The notes: a model not told the origin generated them from the letters alone. A DNA stretch of 64,000 nucleotides from Betaproteobacteria bacterium (GCA_009693235.1 SHXR01000005.1:1-64000), one strand, 5' to 3'. Shown: positions 1-9,087, counted from the stretch's first letter. Translations and numbers: made by a program.

Positions 1-44
1 CGGCGAGAGTCGCGGTCGTCCCGGTGATGCTCGCGATCGTTACG

Positions 45-369
45 ATATTACTTCGAATAGACGTTGTTATACCAGTCGTCCTGCACGAAATAGACCGGGC
101 GCCCGCATGCATCGTACTTGCGGCAATGCTTGCCCCAGTTCCGCTCGTGTCCGGGCGGAACACGCAGGTAGAGAGGCGCCGGCGCGATGGCCACGGGGAT
201 GCTGGATGATGATCGGCTTCGGAAAGATGAGCGGCGGCGGTGGGATTCGGCCGATATCGATTTGCCCATAGAAGCCTAGTTGGCCAATCATGACCGATAC
301 ACCGACATCCTGAGCGACCGCCGGTAGCGCGACCAGCCCGGCGACCGACAACACAAAAAGAGATTTCAT
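45..369 (-). pseudogene. Small secreted protein, frameshifted
   Basis: The start at 369 opens a clear signal peptide (MKSLFVLSVAGLVALPAVAQ), followed by a DVGVSV..GQ..FYG.IDIG segment and a proline-rich stretch ending FPKPIIIQHP. This is the pattern of a small secreted betaproteobacterial family of unknown function that continues with YLRVPPGHERNWGKHC and GRPVYFVQDDWY. Here that continuation lies in another frame. Removing one base from the GGGG run at 195-198 joins the two. After VYSK a TAA at 45-47 ends the frame, but the codons beyond it (YRNDREHHRDDRDSR) look like the usual basic tail, so a second lesion is possible. The real end may lie outside the window. Function unknown; family recognition is from memory of its motifs. 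Confidence 0.6.
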
Positions 370-380
370 TATGGTGGTGT

Positions 381-433
381 TTCCGGAATATTTGAGCACG
401 CTGATTACGCGGGATAGCTTGATCAGCGTTTCC
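381..433 (-). mobile_element. Truncated IS5-type MITE (copy 1)
   Basis: On the minus strand this begins GGAAACGCTGATCAAG, the left terminal repeat shared with the copies at 28.8, 50.8 and 54.4 kb, preceded by TTAG as a possible target site. It keeps the first hairpin (ACGCTGAT ... ATCAGCGT) but homology stops at about 381, so the right half and right end are missing. It sits 11 bases before the ATG of the secreted protein gene and points toward it, as the other copies point toward their downstream genes. Confidence 0.7.
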
Positions 434-538
434 CTAACTAATGAATTTCGCCTCCTAGCCGACTCCGGCCGTTCAAGTCGTTCATCGTCGCTTCCGTCGC
501 TGCCACGCTTCGTGCCAAAAATAAGAACTGCTCGCATA

Positions 539-582
539 GCGCGCCTATGTGCTAGGCGCGCAGCACGAAGTTTTTTTACTTC
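539..582. terminator. Hairpins after the DsrE-like gene
   Basis: GCGCGCCTA at 539-547 pairs perfectly with TAGGCGCGC at 553-561 (9 bp, 5-base loop). A small second hairpin GAAGT/ACTTC (567-571 with 578-582) has a six-T loop. They lie immediately downstream of the minus-strand DsrE-like gene and are the most likely transcription stop for that strand. No long T tract directly follows the strong stem on the minus strand. Confidence 0.45.
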
Positions 583-588
583 AAAAAC

Positions 589-942
589 TCAACTCGCCGC
601 CCCCGCGATCAATCGCGCATGCATCGCGCTCGCGCCCTGAATCGCCACGCCTTCGATGAAATCCTCTTGCGTGTACCCACGCGATTTGCCGCACGATGTG
701 CACGCGGTGCCGCCACGACGCACGAAGTCTTCGATGAGCGCTTTAAGCGGGTCGAGCGGCGGAACCTGCGTGAGATCGACGGCGCGCTTGCGCACCAGAT
801 CGACTGCTGCGCTTGTGAGGAATGCATAGACCTTGAGACCGGCGGTGATGCCGCCATTCGCAATCGTGAAGGCGACGGACGAAAGCTCGTGATCAGCGCT
901 CTTGGTCATGAGGACGACGAGTTCCCTGGATGCTTCTGCCGT
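589..942 (-). CDS. DsrE/DsrF-like family protein
   Basis: About 117 residues, the usual size for soluble DsrE-like proteins, small sulfur-relay-type folds whose role outside sulfur oxidation is mostly unknown. The family pattern is clear: ADHELSSVAFTIANGG, then GLKVYAFLTSAAVDLVRK, then GYTQEDFIEGV and GASAMHA near the C-terminus. A Cys pair (CTSC, about residues 80-90) takes the place where relatives carry a CxxC-like segment. Start choice is difficult. An AGGAG lies 7 bases before an in-frame ACG at 940-942, which would give an ordinary N-terminus. The first ATG is at 909 and would remove the first beta strand. The longer ORF-track version to 1251 runs into the MFS gene and is not real. Confidence 0.75.
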   Translation of the reverse strand, partial: TAEASRELVVLMTKSADHELSSVAFTIANGGITAGLKVYAFLTSAAVDLVRKRAVDLTQVPPLDPLKALIEDFVRRGGTACTSCGKSRGYTQEDFIEGVAIQGASAMHARLIAGAAS

Positions 943-998
943 TTCGTTGCTCCTGTGGTGTTGGGGCGACTGGAGGGGTAGGGGTCCATTCGAACTGC

Positions 999-2315
999 CT
1001 ACGCCGGCCGCTCCACCGTGCGCTCGTCGATTGGCAAGTTGACGAGCGCGGCCAGCAAACCAAGTCCGACCGATACGGACCAGATCAACGCGTACGAGCC
1101 GGTCTGATCGTACCAATGGCCACCCAGCCAAGCACCGAGTGCGCCACCGACTTGGTGGCTGAAAAATGCCAGGCCGGAAAGCGTCGTGAGATAGGCAGTG
1201 CCGAACATCTGCGCAATCAATGCGCTGGTGAGCGGTCCGGTGGCAAGCCACAGCAGTCCGAGAATCGCCGCCAGCGCATACACCGACGCCTCGGTCTTCG
1301 ATATGACGAGAAAGAGCGCGATCGCGAGCGACCGGATGAAGAAGAGCCCGGCGAGGAGATACTTTTTCGGATAGCGCTGGCCAAGCTCGCCCGCCGCATA
1401 GGATCCGAAGACGTTGAAGAGCCCGATCAGTGCAAGCGCGATGGTGGCGACATTGAGCGCGAAGCCGCTATCGGCCAGATACGCCGGAAAGTGGAGCGTA
1501 ATGAACGCAAGCTGGAAGCCGCACACGAAATAGCCGGTGGTCATCAGCATAAAGCCGCGATGCCCGAACGCCTCGCGCAGTGCCTCCGCGCCTGTTTGCA
1601 CGCGCGGTCCACGCGCCGCGGCAGTCGGCGTCGGCTCCATCAACAAGAACGCGATCGGCACGATCAACGCGATGGTGATCGACATGACGATCAGCGCATT
1701 GAACCAACCGAGCGCCGCGATCAGACTGCCGGCGTAGGGTAGCAAGACGAACTGACCGATCGAGCCGGCGGCGCCCATGATCCCGAAGACGCGGCTACGG
1801 TGCTCAGGCGGATACACGCGTCCGAGCATGCCAAAGCCCACGCTGAAAGTCGTGCAGGCTTGTGCCACGCCAAGCAGCAAACCCGCTGCGATGCTCAGTT
1901 GCCATCCGTTGGACGCCAACGCCGTCAGCACGATGCCGACCGCGTACAGCACACCGCCACCGAGGAGAACCCAGCCCGCGCCTTTCCGATCGGCGATCCA
2001 ACCCACGAAGGGCGCGGCGGCGCCCATCATCAGATTCTGCAGCGCAAAGGCGATGCCAAAGGTTTCGCGACTCCAACCTTGTGCGGCGGTCATTGGCGCG
2101 AGAAATAAGCCAAAGGTCTGCCGCATACCCATCGACAGGCTGACGATCAAGCCCAAGCATGCGAGCAGGATCAGCGGATTGCGCCACGGTCGATCCCTTG
2201 TCAGTGAAACGATACACCTCCCTCGTGCTCGAACAGAATCTATTCCTGTCGCCGCTTTGGGTGCGCTACCGGGGTCTTCCTCGACGGCAACGAGGTTCGA
2301 GCGCTTCGCCATCAT
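999..2315 (-). CDS. MFS transporter
   Basis: A 438-residue major facilitator superfamily carrier of the inner membrane. Hydrophobic segments begin around residue 50 (NPLILLACLGLIVSLSMG) and continue as about twelve spans; the first is followed by RQTFGLFLAPM and a first cytoplasmic loop of the GWIADRKG type. The ATG at 2315 leaves a 48-residue hydrophilic N-terminal extension. It is supported by a GAGG 8 bases upstream that overlaps the hydrolase stop region, so I keep it, but a later non-ATG start is possible. It is 10 bases downstream of the alpha/beta hydrolase, in the long minus-strand run that starts with an ABC transporter. The likely substrate is an organic acid; specificity cannot be read. 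Confidence 0.85.
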   Translation of the reverse strand: MMAKRSNLVAVEEDPGSAPKAATGIDSVRARGRCIVSLTRDRPWRNPLILLACLGLIVSLSMGMRQTFGLFLAPMTAAQGWSRETFGIAFALQNLMMGAAAPFVGWIADRKGAGWVLLGGGVLYAVGIVLTALASNGWQLSIAAGLLLGVAQACTTFSVGFGMLGRVYPPEHRSRVFGIMGAAGSIGQFVLLPYAGSLIAALGWFNALIVMSITIALIVPIAFLLMEPTPTAAARGPRVQTGAEALREAFGHRGFMLMTTGYFVCGFQLAFITLHFPAYLADSGFALNVATIALALIGLFNVFGSYAAGELGQRYPKKYLLAGLFFIRSLAIALFLVISKTEASVYALAAILGLLWLATGPLTSALIAQMFGTAYLTTLSGLAFFSHQVGGALGAWLGGHWYDQTGSYALIWSVSVGLGLLAALVNLPIDERTVERPA

Positions 2316-2325
2316 GCACGACGCC

Positions 2326-3123
2326 TCAATCGATCAAAAATCCGCGGACTGCTTGTACGAAGGCCGCAGACTGCTCCATCTCCGGCATGTGCCCCGCATG
2401 ATCGATCGAGACGATGCGCGCATCCTTAATCGAGCACTGATAGATATTTGCGCTGCTTAGCGGCGTGATGATGTCGTGGGCGCCCCACACGACCAACGTC
2501 GGCGTGGCGATCGCCGGCAACAGATGCGGCAACGTAAGGCTGTGCATATAGGGCTTCCACGCGATGCGGCACGTCATCTCGCGATGCTGCTCGATCTGCT
2601 CGGCCTCATCGACCGACATCTCCTTGCCGTAGTAACGTGCGAACTCCACGCATTGGTCGGGCTGGTGAAACGCGCGGCGATGTCCGGTCTTACCTGATTC
2701 AAGAAAGTAATCGAATATTTCGCCCGCTTCAGGCTTCACGCCCATCGCACCGACCAGCACGAGCTTCTTGAAAAATTGCGGCGCCACGGTGGCAAGCTCG
2801 GCAGCCACCCATCCGCCAAGAGAGAAGCCGATCACATTGAGCGGCGTGGCAATCTGCAGATCGCGGGCGAACCATGTGACCCAGGCGGCGAGATCATGCA
2901 CGCCCATGATCCAGTCCGGGCGGGTCGATGCGCCGAAGCCGGGCAGCGACGGGACGATCACATCAAACGAGCGCGCCAACTGATCATAGGCATCGAGCCA
3001 TCCCGGAACGCCAAACTCGCCATGCAAGACAAGCAGTGTCGGCCCCCTACCGCCGCGCCGTATCTGCACCTGAATACCGGCAGCCTCAATCAACTGCTCT
3101 GAATAATTACTTACTGCGGCCAT
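2326..3123 (-). CDS. Alpha/beta hydrolase
   Basis: 265 residues with a full alpha/beta-hydrolase layout: HGEFG oxyanion region near residue 34, nucleophile elbow GFSLGG with Ser101, acid Asp217 in GAHDIITP, and His245 in DHAGHMPE. No signal peptide, so it is cytoplasmic. The fold resembles meta-cleavage-product hydrolases and related C-C or ester hydrolases of aromatic degradation, but the substrate is open. Its start overlaps the end of the luciferase-like gene by 13 bases and it is followed closely by the MFS gene, so the three are probably translated from one message. Confidence 0.85.
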   Translation of the reverse strand: MAAVSNYSEQLIEAAGIQVQIRRGGRGPTLLVLHGEFGVPGWLDAYDQLARSFDVIVPSLPGFGASTRPDWIMGVHDLAAWVTWFARDLQIATPLNVIGFSLGGWVAAELATVAPQFFKKLVLVGAMGVKPEAGEIFDYFLESGKTGHRRAFHQPDQCVEFARYYGKEMSVDEAEQIEQHREMTCRIAWKPYMHSLTLPHLLPAIATPTLVVWGAHDIITPLSSANIYQCSIKDARIVSIDHAGHMPEMEQSAAFVQAVRGFLID

Positions 3124-4355
3124 GGTGTGACCTCCTTGCCGGTGACCAGCGCCGATTCGTGTCCGCGCAATGCGGGAATGACTTCCTTACCGAGCAACTC
3201 GATGCCACGCATGGTTGCATCATGCGGCTTCTTGCCTTCGCGCGCCCAGAACACGAGATAGCCCGGATCGGCCCGATCGATGATGTGCTTGAATTTCTGG
3301 ATGATCGTCTTCGAGCCGCCGGTGACGATCAACCCGGCGCGATTGGCCCCTTCATACGTCCCTTCAGAGGCGCGCCGCTGCTTCACCATCGCTCCGGTGC
3401 GCGCGGCGCGCGTCATATAGCCAGGTGGCGAAGCCCATTCCGGATGAGCGCCTCCGCTGGTCACACCGGCCGACCCGGTCGATTGCGTGAGCGAGGCGCT
3501 GGACGCTGACACGCCGGTGCGTCCGATACCCGAGCTGATGCCATAGTGATGCCGGCCCATCTCGAATGCCTGCTCGTCGGTATCCATGACGCAGGTGTGC
3601 AACAGGTAACCGAGATGTTCAGGGCCAGGTGTCCAGCCATCGGCCTGCGCGACTTCGTGATAGATGCTGCGACATTCAGCGGTCGCATCGAGCGCACTGC
3701 CCAGCACGAGATAGGTGATCCGTTGCTTGGCGGACCAGCGCACCGTCTCAGGACTCAAGATGCCGGCTGCCCAGATCGGCGGATGCGGCTTTTGCAGCGG
3801 CAACTGCCATGGATTCACCACGCGCAGATGATAGTGCTTGCCTTCCCAGCGAAACGGGCCGGGCTCGGTCCATGCTTTCTTGATCAGTTGAAACGCCTCT
3901 TCGAAGCGCTCGCGGTTATACGCGGGATTCGCATTGGTGGAGAGTTGCTCGACGCCACCGCCCCGTACGAATCCGGAAATGATGCGTCCGCCCGAGATGA
4001 GATCAAGCATCGCGATCTCTTCTGCCACCCGCACCGGATTGTCGTGAATGGGGATCGGATTGCCAACCAGCGCGACCGTGCCTTTGATCCGCTGCGTCAA
4101 GACGGCGGCGGAGATATTCACGCTCTCCTGCATCGATAGCACCGTGTTGTGGTGTTCGTTGCACACCGCGCCATCGAACCCGAGCTCCGAGGCGTACTCA
4201 TGCTCGCGCAGAAACATCTGCCATAGATCACGCGCCTTCTCCCGATCGAAGATCGAGTTGGGAAACATGAGGTTCGTGTAGCCGTACTTTTCTGCGGCCT
4301 CGATCGGATAGGCGTTGTAGCCCATCTCCGAAAAATAGAAAAACTGCCGTTTCAT
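3111..4355 (-). CDS. LLM-class flavin-dependent oxidoreductase
   Basis: A 414-residue luciferase-like (F420/FMN-type TIM barrel) oxidoreductase. Visible family features are EHHNTVLSMQ near residue 70, GNPIPIHDNPVRVAEEIAMLDLISGGR, and GGVEQLSTNANPAYNRERFEEA. The start is set at 4355 (MKRQFFYFSEMG), preceded by GAGGGGAACAGG; the ORF track's earlier start adds residues that do not fit. It likely uses reduced FMN to oxygenate a substrate brought in by the ABC transporter encoded just upstream (25 bases from the ATPase gene). It is not closely like the NtaA-type enzyme at 49.3 kb. Confidence 0.85.
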   Translation of the reverse strand: MKRQFFYFSEMGYNAYPIEAAEKYGYTNLMFPNSIFDREKARDLWQMFLREHEYASELGFDGAVCNEHHNTVLSMQESVNISAAVLTQRIKGTVALVGNPIPIHDNPVRVAEEIAMLDLISGGRIISGFVRGGGVEQLSTNANPAYNRERFEEAFQLIKKAWTEPGPFRWEGKHYHLRVVNPWQLPLQKPHPPIWAAGILSPETVRWSAKQRITYLVLGSALDATAECRSIYHEVAQADGWTPGPEHLGYLLHTCVMDTDEQAFEMGRHHYGISSGIGRTGVSASSASLTQSTGSAGVTSGGAHPEWASPPGYMTRAARTGAMVKQRRASEGTYEGANRAGLIVTGGSKTIIQKFKHIIDRADPGYLVFWAREGKKPHDATMRGIELLGKEVIPALRGHESALVTGKEVTPWPQ

Positions 4356-4380
4356 CCTGTTCCCCTCGTCATGCAACCGT

Positions 4381-5157
4381 TCATGTAACCGACGCCCCAT
4401 CAACCGCCCCAAGGTAAGCCTGTATCACTGCCTTATCACGCAACACCGCCTCGGGTGGGCCACAGGCAATGGTCCGGCCAACATCGAGCACGAGAATCCG
4501 GTCAGCCAGATCAGCGACCATCTGCATATCATGCTCGATCCAGACGATACAGATCCCAAGCGCTTCCTTGGTCTTCAAAATGAAATGCGCGAGGTCTTCG
4601 CGTTCCTCGCGCGTAAGCCCCGCCGACGGCTCATCGAGCAGCAGCATGGTGGGTTCAGCGGCCAGGGCACGGGCGAATCCCACGATCTTCTGCGTCCCGA
4701 ACGACAAGCTCTCGACCATCGCACCCTGCACCCACTGCAATTCCACGAACGCGATGATCCGTTCCACATGCGCCCGATGCGCATCTTCTTCGCGGCGCAT
4801 GGCCGGCAGCGACAACATTTCCGACCACGCTCCGCTCTTGAAGCGCGCATGTCGCCCCGTCAAGACATTCTCCAGCACGCTCATCTGCGGGAACAGTTCC
4901 GCGTGCTGGAATGTGCGCCCTACACCGAGCGCGGCGATCTCGTGCGGCTTCCGGCCGATCAGATCCTGACCGCGAAATCGAATTCGCCCGCTGGCCGAAT
5001 AGATCCCGCTAATGCAATTGAACAGGCTTGTCTTACCTGCCCCGTTCGGCCCGATCAGCGCGAGCATTTCGCCTGCCACGGCCGAAAAGGAAACCTCGCG
5101 CAACACCCGCAGGCCGCCAAACCCGAGCGATACATTCTCGACCTCAAGCTCGGCCAT
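4381..5157 (-). CDS. Branched-chain-type ABC transporter ATPase (LivG-like)
   Basis: A 258-residue ATPase subunit of the HAAT (Liv) family. Walker A is GPNGAGKTS near residue 36, Walker B is MLLLDEPSAGL, and the switch His is in WIEHDMQ. The signature is LSFGTQK rather than the common LSGGQQ, which is usual for LivG. The start at 5157 (MAELEVENVS) overlaps the LivF-like gene by 14 bases and has GAGGG before it; the longer track ORF begins inside the neighbour. Last transporter gene of the operon before the LLM oxidoreductase. Confidence 0.88.
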   Translation of the reverse strand: MAELEVENVSLGFGGLRVLREVSFSAVAGEMLALIGPNGAGKTSLFNCISGIYSASGRIRFRGQDLIGRKPHEIAALGVGRTFQHAELFPQMSVLENVLTGRHARFKSGAWSEMLSLPAMRREEDAHRAHVERIIAFVELQWVQGAMVESLSFGTQKIVGFARALAAEPTMLLLDEPSAGLTREEREDLAHFILKTKEALGICIVWIEHDMQMVADLADRILVLDVGRTIACGPPEAVLRDKAVIQAYLGAVDGASVT

Positions 5158-5953
5158 GCTGCCCTCGCACCTCGCGCGCGGCGCGCGCATCACGATAGTT
5201 CCGTCGCCCACCGGCACCGCCGCCCAGATACAACTCTTGAATGTGGCGATTGCCTCGCATCATGGCCCGATCTCCCTCGAGCGCGATCTCGCCATTCTCG
5301 AACACATACGCGTAATCGGCCATCTGCAGGGCGACCGCCGCATTCTGTTCCACAAGCAAGAGCGACAAACCAAGCTCATCCTTGATCTGCATAAGCCGCG
5401 CAATCAGTTCCTGGGTGATCAACGGGGCGAGCCCAAGCGATAGCTCATCGACCAGCAACAATTCCGGGCCGCAGACCAGCTTCGCACCGATTCCCAGCAT
5501 TTGCCGCTCACCACCCGAGAGCAGTCCGGCTTCGCTGTTGCGCCGTGCCGCTAGCGCAGGGAAAAACTGGAACACCATATCGGTGGTGCGTTTGCGCTCG
5601 GCATTCGTCAGGCGACTGGGCGCCACGGACATGTTTTCACTGACGGTGAGGTTGGGGAACACTTTGTCCCGTTCCGGCGTGATCGATATGCCAAGCCGGG
5701 TGATCTGGTGCGGCAAGCGATTCTCGAGATGCTCGCCTTTGAACACGATGGTGCCGGCGGTCACCCGCGCGTGGTCCAGACCGATGAATCCGGAGATCGC
5801 GCGCAGCGTCGTCGTTTTGCCCGCGCCGTTGGCACCCAGAATCGCGACCACTTGACCACGCTTGACCTCAAGTGCGATGCCGCGCACCGCACGCACGACG
5901 TGTTTGTAGACGACATCGACACCCTGCAACACGAGTAGCGGCGCGTCGGTCAT
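5144..5953 (-). CDS. Branched-chain-type ABC transporter ATPase (LivF-like)
   Basis: Second ATPase subunit of the transporter, 269 residues. Walker A GANGAGKTT, signature LLSGGERQM, Walker B LLLVDELSLGLAP (Leu where Pro is usual after DE), then LLLVEQN. It has a basic C-terminal tail (GGRRNYRDARAAREVRG) absent from typical LivF. Start at 5953 is set by an ATGA overlap with the permease stop and by MTDAPLLVLQGVDV matching the family start. Confidence 0.88.
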   Translation of the reverse strand: MTDAPLLVLQGVDVVYKHVVRAVRGIALEVKRGQVVAILGANGAGKTTTLRAISGFIGLDHARVTAGTIVFKGEHLENRLPHQITRLGISITPERDKVFPNLTVSENMSVAPSRLTNAERKRTTDMVFQFFPALAARRNSEAGLLSGGERQMLGIGAKLVCGPELLLVDELSLGLAPLITQELIARLMQIKDELGLSLLLVEQNAAVALQMADYAYVFENGEIALEGDRAMMRGNRHIQELYLGGGAGGRRNYRDARAAREVRGQHGRA

Positions 5954-6993
5954 GTGCGTGCCACCGCAACGACGTTGGGCGCCGACGTCACCCATCGGTT
6001 TGCGATGCGTCGCCACAATCCGACAAATCCCCCCGGCTCGAAAATAAGGAAAACGATCATCACCACGCCAAACGCCGCGTAGTTCACCGCGAACAACGCA
6101 TTGGCGGCCTGATCGGCGCCGGGCAACATGAACAACAGATATTCGATGAAATAGGGGAAGGCGGTGACGAACACCGCGCCAAGGACAGCGCCGATGAGCG
6201 AGCCCATGCCGCCGATGATGATCATCGCCGCATACTGAATCGCAATGAAAATCGAGAACGCCTCGCCCGAGACAAAGCCGCGGTAGTAGCCGAACAGTGC
6301 ACCGGCCACCGCGGTCATTGATGAGGTGACCACGAACGCCAGCAGCTTGTAGCGAGAGACGCCGATGCCAAGCGCTTCGGCAACGGTTTCATTGGCGCGG
6401 ATCGCACGCCAGGCGCGACCGGTTTTGCTCCGTAACAGATTCGCTGCAACCAGCCATGCCAGCACCGCGAACAGCAGCATCATGAAGTACCAGGCACGTG
6501 GACTCTCCAGCGAATAGCCTAACAGCACGGGCGGTGTGATGATGACGCCTGAGTCGTAACTACCGTGCGTTTCGTATTCGGTACCAAGATAGATCACGAT
6601 GAAATGCAGCGCGAGGGTACTCACCGCGAGATAGACCCCGCGCAAGCGAAGCGACGGGAATCCGAAAATAACGCCAAGGAGCGCGCCGCTCAGCGCCGAG
6701 GCCGGAATCGTGACCCAGAACGACGCGCCGAAATCCTTCGACAGGATAGCGACCGTGTAGGCACCCGCGGCCAACAGGCCGCCATGACCAAGGGAAATCT
6801 GCCCGGCATATCCAGTAAGCAGCATGAGCGCAAGCGAACCGATCACCGCGAGAAAAACCTGATTCGCGAGATCAAGCTGGAATTGCGACGCGATCAACGG
6901 AAAGCCAAGCAGCAGCGCGAAGAGCCCAATCATGAGGATCCGCTGCCGATGCGATGTATTCGCGGGCGTGATTGCGTTGGATGCAGCGCTCAT
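5950..6993 (-). CDS. Branched-chain-type ABC permease (LivM-like)
   Basis: A 347-residue inner-membrane permease with about ten hydrophobic segments. The GYAGQISLGHGGLLAAGAY stretch near residue 65 and the EAA-like loop region WRAIRANETVAEALGI are characteristic of LivM. The C-terminus is extended after IFEPGGFVGLWRRI. It is 13 bases downstream of the LivH-like gene and overlaps the following ATPase by four bases, so the transporter genes are translationally coupled. Confidence 0.9.
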   Translation of the reverse strand: MSAASNAITPANTSHRQRILMIGLFALLLGFPLIASQFQLDLANQVFLAVIGSLALMLLTGYAGQISLGHGGLLAAGAYTVAILSKDFGASFWVTIPASALSGALLGVIFGFPSLRLRGVYLAVSTLALHFIVIYLGTEYETHGSYDSGVIITPPVLLGYSLESPRAWYFMMLLFAVLAWLVAANLLRSKTGRAWRAIRANETVAEALGIGVSRYKLLAFVVTSSMTAVAGALFGYYRGFVSGEAFSIFIAIQYAAMIIIGGMGSLIGAVLGAVFVTAFPYFIEYLLFMLPGADQAANALFAVNYAAFGVVMIVFLIFEPGGFVGLWRRIANRWVTSAPNVVAVART

Positions 6994-7006
6994 ACCGTAC
7001 GATGCC

Positions 7007-7882
7007 TCACACGCGATCCAGCTCTTCGCGGGTGCCGAAGAAACCCCAGGGTCGGAACGCGAGCATGACGATCAGGATGACAAAGGGAATGACATCGGCA
7101 AGTAGCGGACTCACATATTGAATCGCGGCAACCTCGGCCGCTGCGACAATGAGGGAACCGAGCATCGCGCCAACGAGGCTGTCCAGCCCGCCCACCAGCG
7201 CCGCGGGAAAAGCCTTCAAGCCGATCAGTGCAAGCGATCCGCTCACACCGGTCTCCAGCGACACGAGAATGCCGGCCAGTGCGCCGGTGAATGTGGAGAT
7301 CGCCCAGGCCAGTGCATAAATGGTGTGCAAGTTGATGCCGGATTGCGCGGCGAGCAGGGGATTTTGTCCGCACGCCCGCATGCGCACACCCCAGCGCCCA
7401 AAACGCAAGAGGCCAAAGAGCGCGGCGTAAGACACGATCGTTACCGCGAGAATCGCCAGCGACACCCCCGAGATGAACGCGCTTGCGCCGATCGGAAACG
7501 ACACGTTGGGCACCGACAGCAGCTTGCCCGGGTAGTGATGCTGCGAGCCCCAGGTGAGCACGCTCAGCCCGCGGAGAAAAATGCCAAAGGAGATCGTTGT
7601 GAGTACCGCCGCCAGAACGGCCTGACCGGTCATCCAGCGCATCAGGAAAACATAGACGAGAGCACCGACAAGGAGGCTCATCAACGCGGCGAACGCGACC
7701 GCGCCGGTTGCGCCGAACGCCAGGCTCGTCGCGGTCTGCAGGAGCAGATAGGCGCCGAGCATCATGAGTTCGCCATGCGCAAGATTGAGCACGCGACTTA
7801 CGCGGTAGATGAGCACATAGCCGCTTGCAATCAATGCGTAGATCGCACCGAGCACGATGACATTTACCAGCAGCTGGAGCAC
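7007..7882 (-). CDS. Branched-chain-type ABC permease (LivH-like)
   Basis: A 291-residue permease. I start it at a GTG at 7882 (MLQLLVNVIVLGAIYAL) with GGGAG eight bases upstream; the track ORF to 8338 reads through the preceding SBP gene in the wrong frame. The N-terminal NLAHGELMMLGAY motif and the C-terminal FRPWGFFG are standard LivH features. It forms the membrane channel with the LivM-like protein. Confidence 0.88.
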   Translation of the reverse strand: MLQLLVNVIVLGAIYALIASGYVLIYRVSRVLNLAHGELMMLGAYLLLQTATSLAFGATGAVAFAALMSLLVGALVYVFLMRWMTGQAVLAAVLTTISFGIFLRGLSVLTWGSQHHYPGKLLSVPNVSFPIGASAFISGVSLAILAVTIVSYAALFGLLRFGRWGVRMRACGQNPLLAAQSGINLHTIYALAWAISTFTGALAGILVSLETGVSGSLALIGLKAFPAALVGGLDSLVGAMLGSLIVAAAEVAAIQYVSPLLADVIPFVILIVMLAFRPWGFFGTREELDRV

Positions 7883-7932
7883 CGCGTGATCTCCCGGGTG
7901 GATGCTAAGGCGCTCGCGAATGAACGTGGCGG

Positions 7933-9087
7933 TCACTGCACGTCGTACTTCCTCCAGCCGCCCACCGCCTCGATCTTGCCGTTGTTCCAGCGATAGATCC
8001 GGTACGATTGACGGGTGCGAAAGTGGTTGTCCTTGCTCCACTCGATCACGTCGCCGCGCAATCCCTTGGTGTCGATCTTGATGCTTTCCATCGCGGCGTT
8101 CACTTTCGCTGGGGTCGCCGGCCACCCGGCCGCTTTCAGCGCCGCCTCGATCGCCATGCCGGTAATCCAACCTTCGGCCAGCCGCGATGCCGGATACGCA
8201 ATGCCCGCTGCCTTGGCGGCGGCGGTGATTTCCTGTTGCACCGGCAGGCTCTCGCTGAAAAACGCGTTGGTACCAATCACGTAAAGGTTCGGATCGCGGA
8301 AGGCGGCGATGCTGTCCTCGGCCTGGATGTGCGCCCAACCGACGAACTTCCCTTTCCAGCCAAGCCGCCGCGTCGCTTCATAGGCGCCGGCCTGCAGGTC
8401 CCACGCGGTCCACGACCAAATCCAGTCGGGCTTAGCTCCACTCAATTTCGTAGCGAAGGGCGTGAAGTCAGCGGTGGCCGGTGGCATCAGCTCCTTATCG
8501 ACCGGGCGCATGCCCATCTCTTTCGATCGTATTTCCGCGAAATCGATTTCCGCGCGCGCCACCGGAATCGCCATCGACATGAGGCCCACGCTCAGATCCG
8601 TGGTACCCGCCGTCTCCTTGATGAAATCGAGCGCGGCACGACTGTCGTAGCGGGCCGCAAACGATGTCGTACAAAAAAGGAATGCTTGCGCCGGCGGATA
8701 CACCTCGGTCGGACATACCCCGCCAAAGATCAGCGGCGTGCCGGCCCGCTTCGCCTCGGCGATGGTCGGCTGATACGTCGCGGATGAGCTCGCATTGATG
8801 AGCAGGTGCACGTTGTCCTGCGTTACCAGCCGCTTGGCGTTGGCCGCGCCTTTGGACGCCTCGGATTGATCATCTCGCACCAGCAGCCGGACCGGCTTGC
8901 CGTGGATGCCGCCCGCGGCGTTGATGCGATCGAGATAGATGCGGATGCCGTCGACGGACGGCCCGAGAATGTTCGACAGGGGACCGGTGACGGCTCCACT
9001 CAGCCCGACGATGTATCCTTCTTGCGCCACGGACGGCACCGATAGGGATGCAATAAGCGAGAAAAGCGTGACGCGCAATGCGTTCAT
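7933..9087 (-). CDS. ABC transporter periplasmic binding protein (Liv/HAAT type)
   Basis: A 384-residue type I periplasmic binding protein with signal peptide MNALRVTLFSLIASLSVPSVAQ. The mature protein begins GYIVGLSGAVTGP, and INAAGGIHGKPVRLLVRDDQS is the family's first-domain motif. The start at 9087 has a strong AGGAGGGG seven bases upstream. This is the first gene of the minus-strand operon continuing through two permeases, two ATPases, an LLM oxidoreductase, a hydrolase and an MFS carrier. Such SBPs bind amino acids or aromatic/aliphatic acids; the ligand cannot be named. Confidence 0.9.
   Translation of the reverse strand: MNALRVTLFSLIASLSVPSVAQEGYIVGLSGAVTGPLSNILGPSVDGIRIYLDRINAAGGIHGKPVRLLVRDDQSEASKGAANAKRLVTQDNVHLLINASSSATYQPTIAEAKRAGTPLIFGGVCPTEVYPPAQAFLFCTTSFAARYDSRAALDFIKETAGTTDLSVGLMSMAIPVARAEIDFAEIRSKEMGMRPVDKELMPPATADFTPFATKLSGAKPDWIWSWTAWDLQAGAYEATRRLGWKGKFVGWAHIQAEDSIAAFRDPNLYVIGTNAFFSESLPVQQEITAAAKAAGIAYPASRLAEGWITGMAIEAALKAAGWPATPAKVNAAMESIKIDTKGLRGDVIEWSKDNHFRTRQSYRIYRWNNGKIEAVGGWRKYDVQ

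Noticed and set aside
67-537. 156-residue ORF including residues before MKSLF
   Set aside because: The first part translates the truncated MITE and the last part is out of frame; only the middle is real.
999-2460. Long plus-strand ORFs (930-1742, 1777-2460) opposite the MFS gene
   Set aside because: They are Arg/Ala/Pro-rich shadows of the minus-strand transporter with no family features or RBS.
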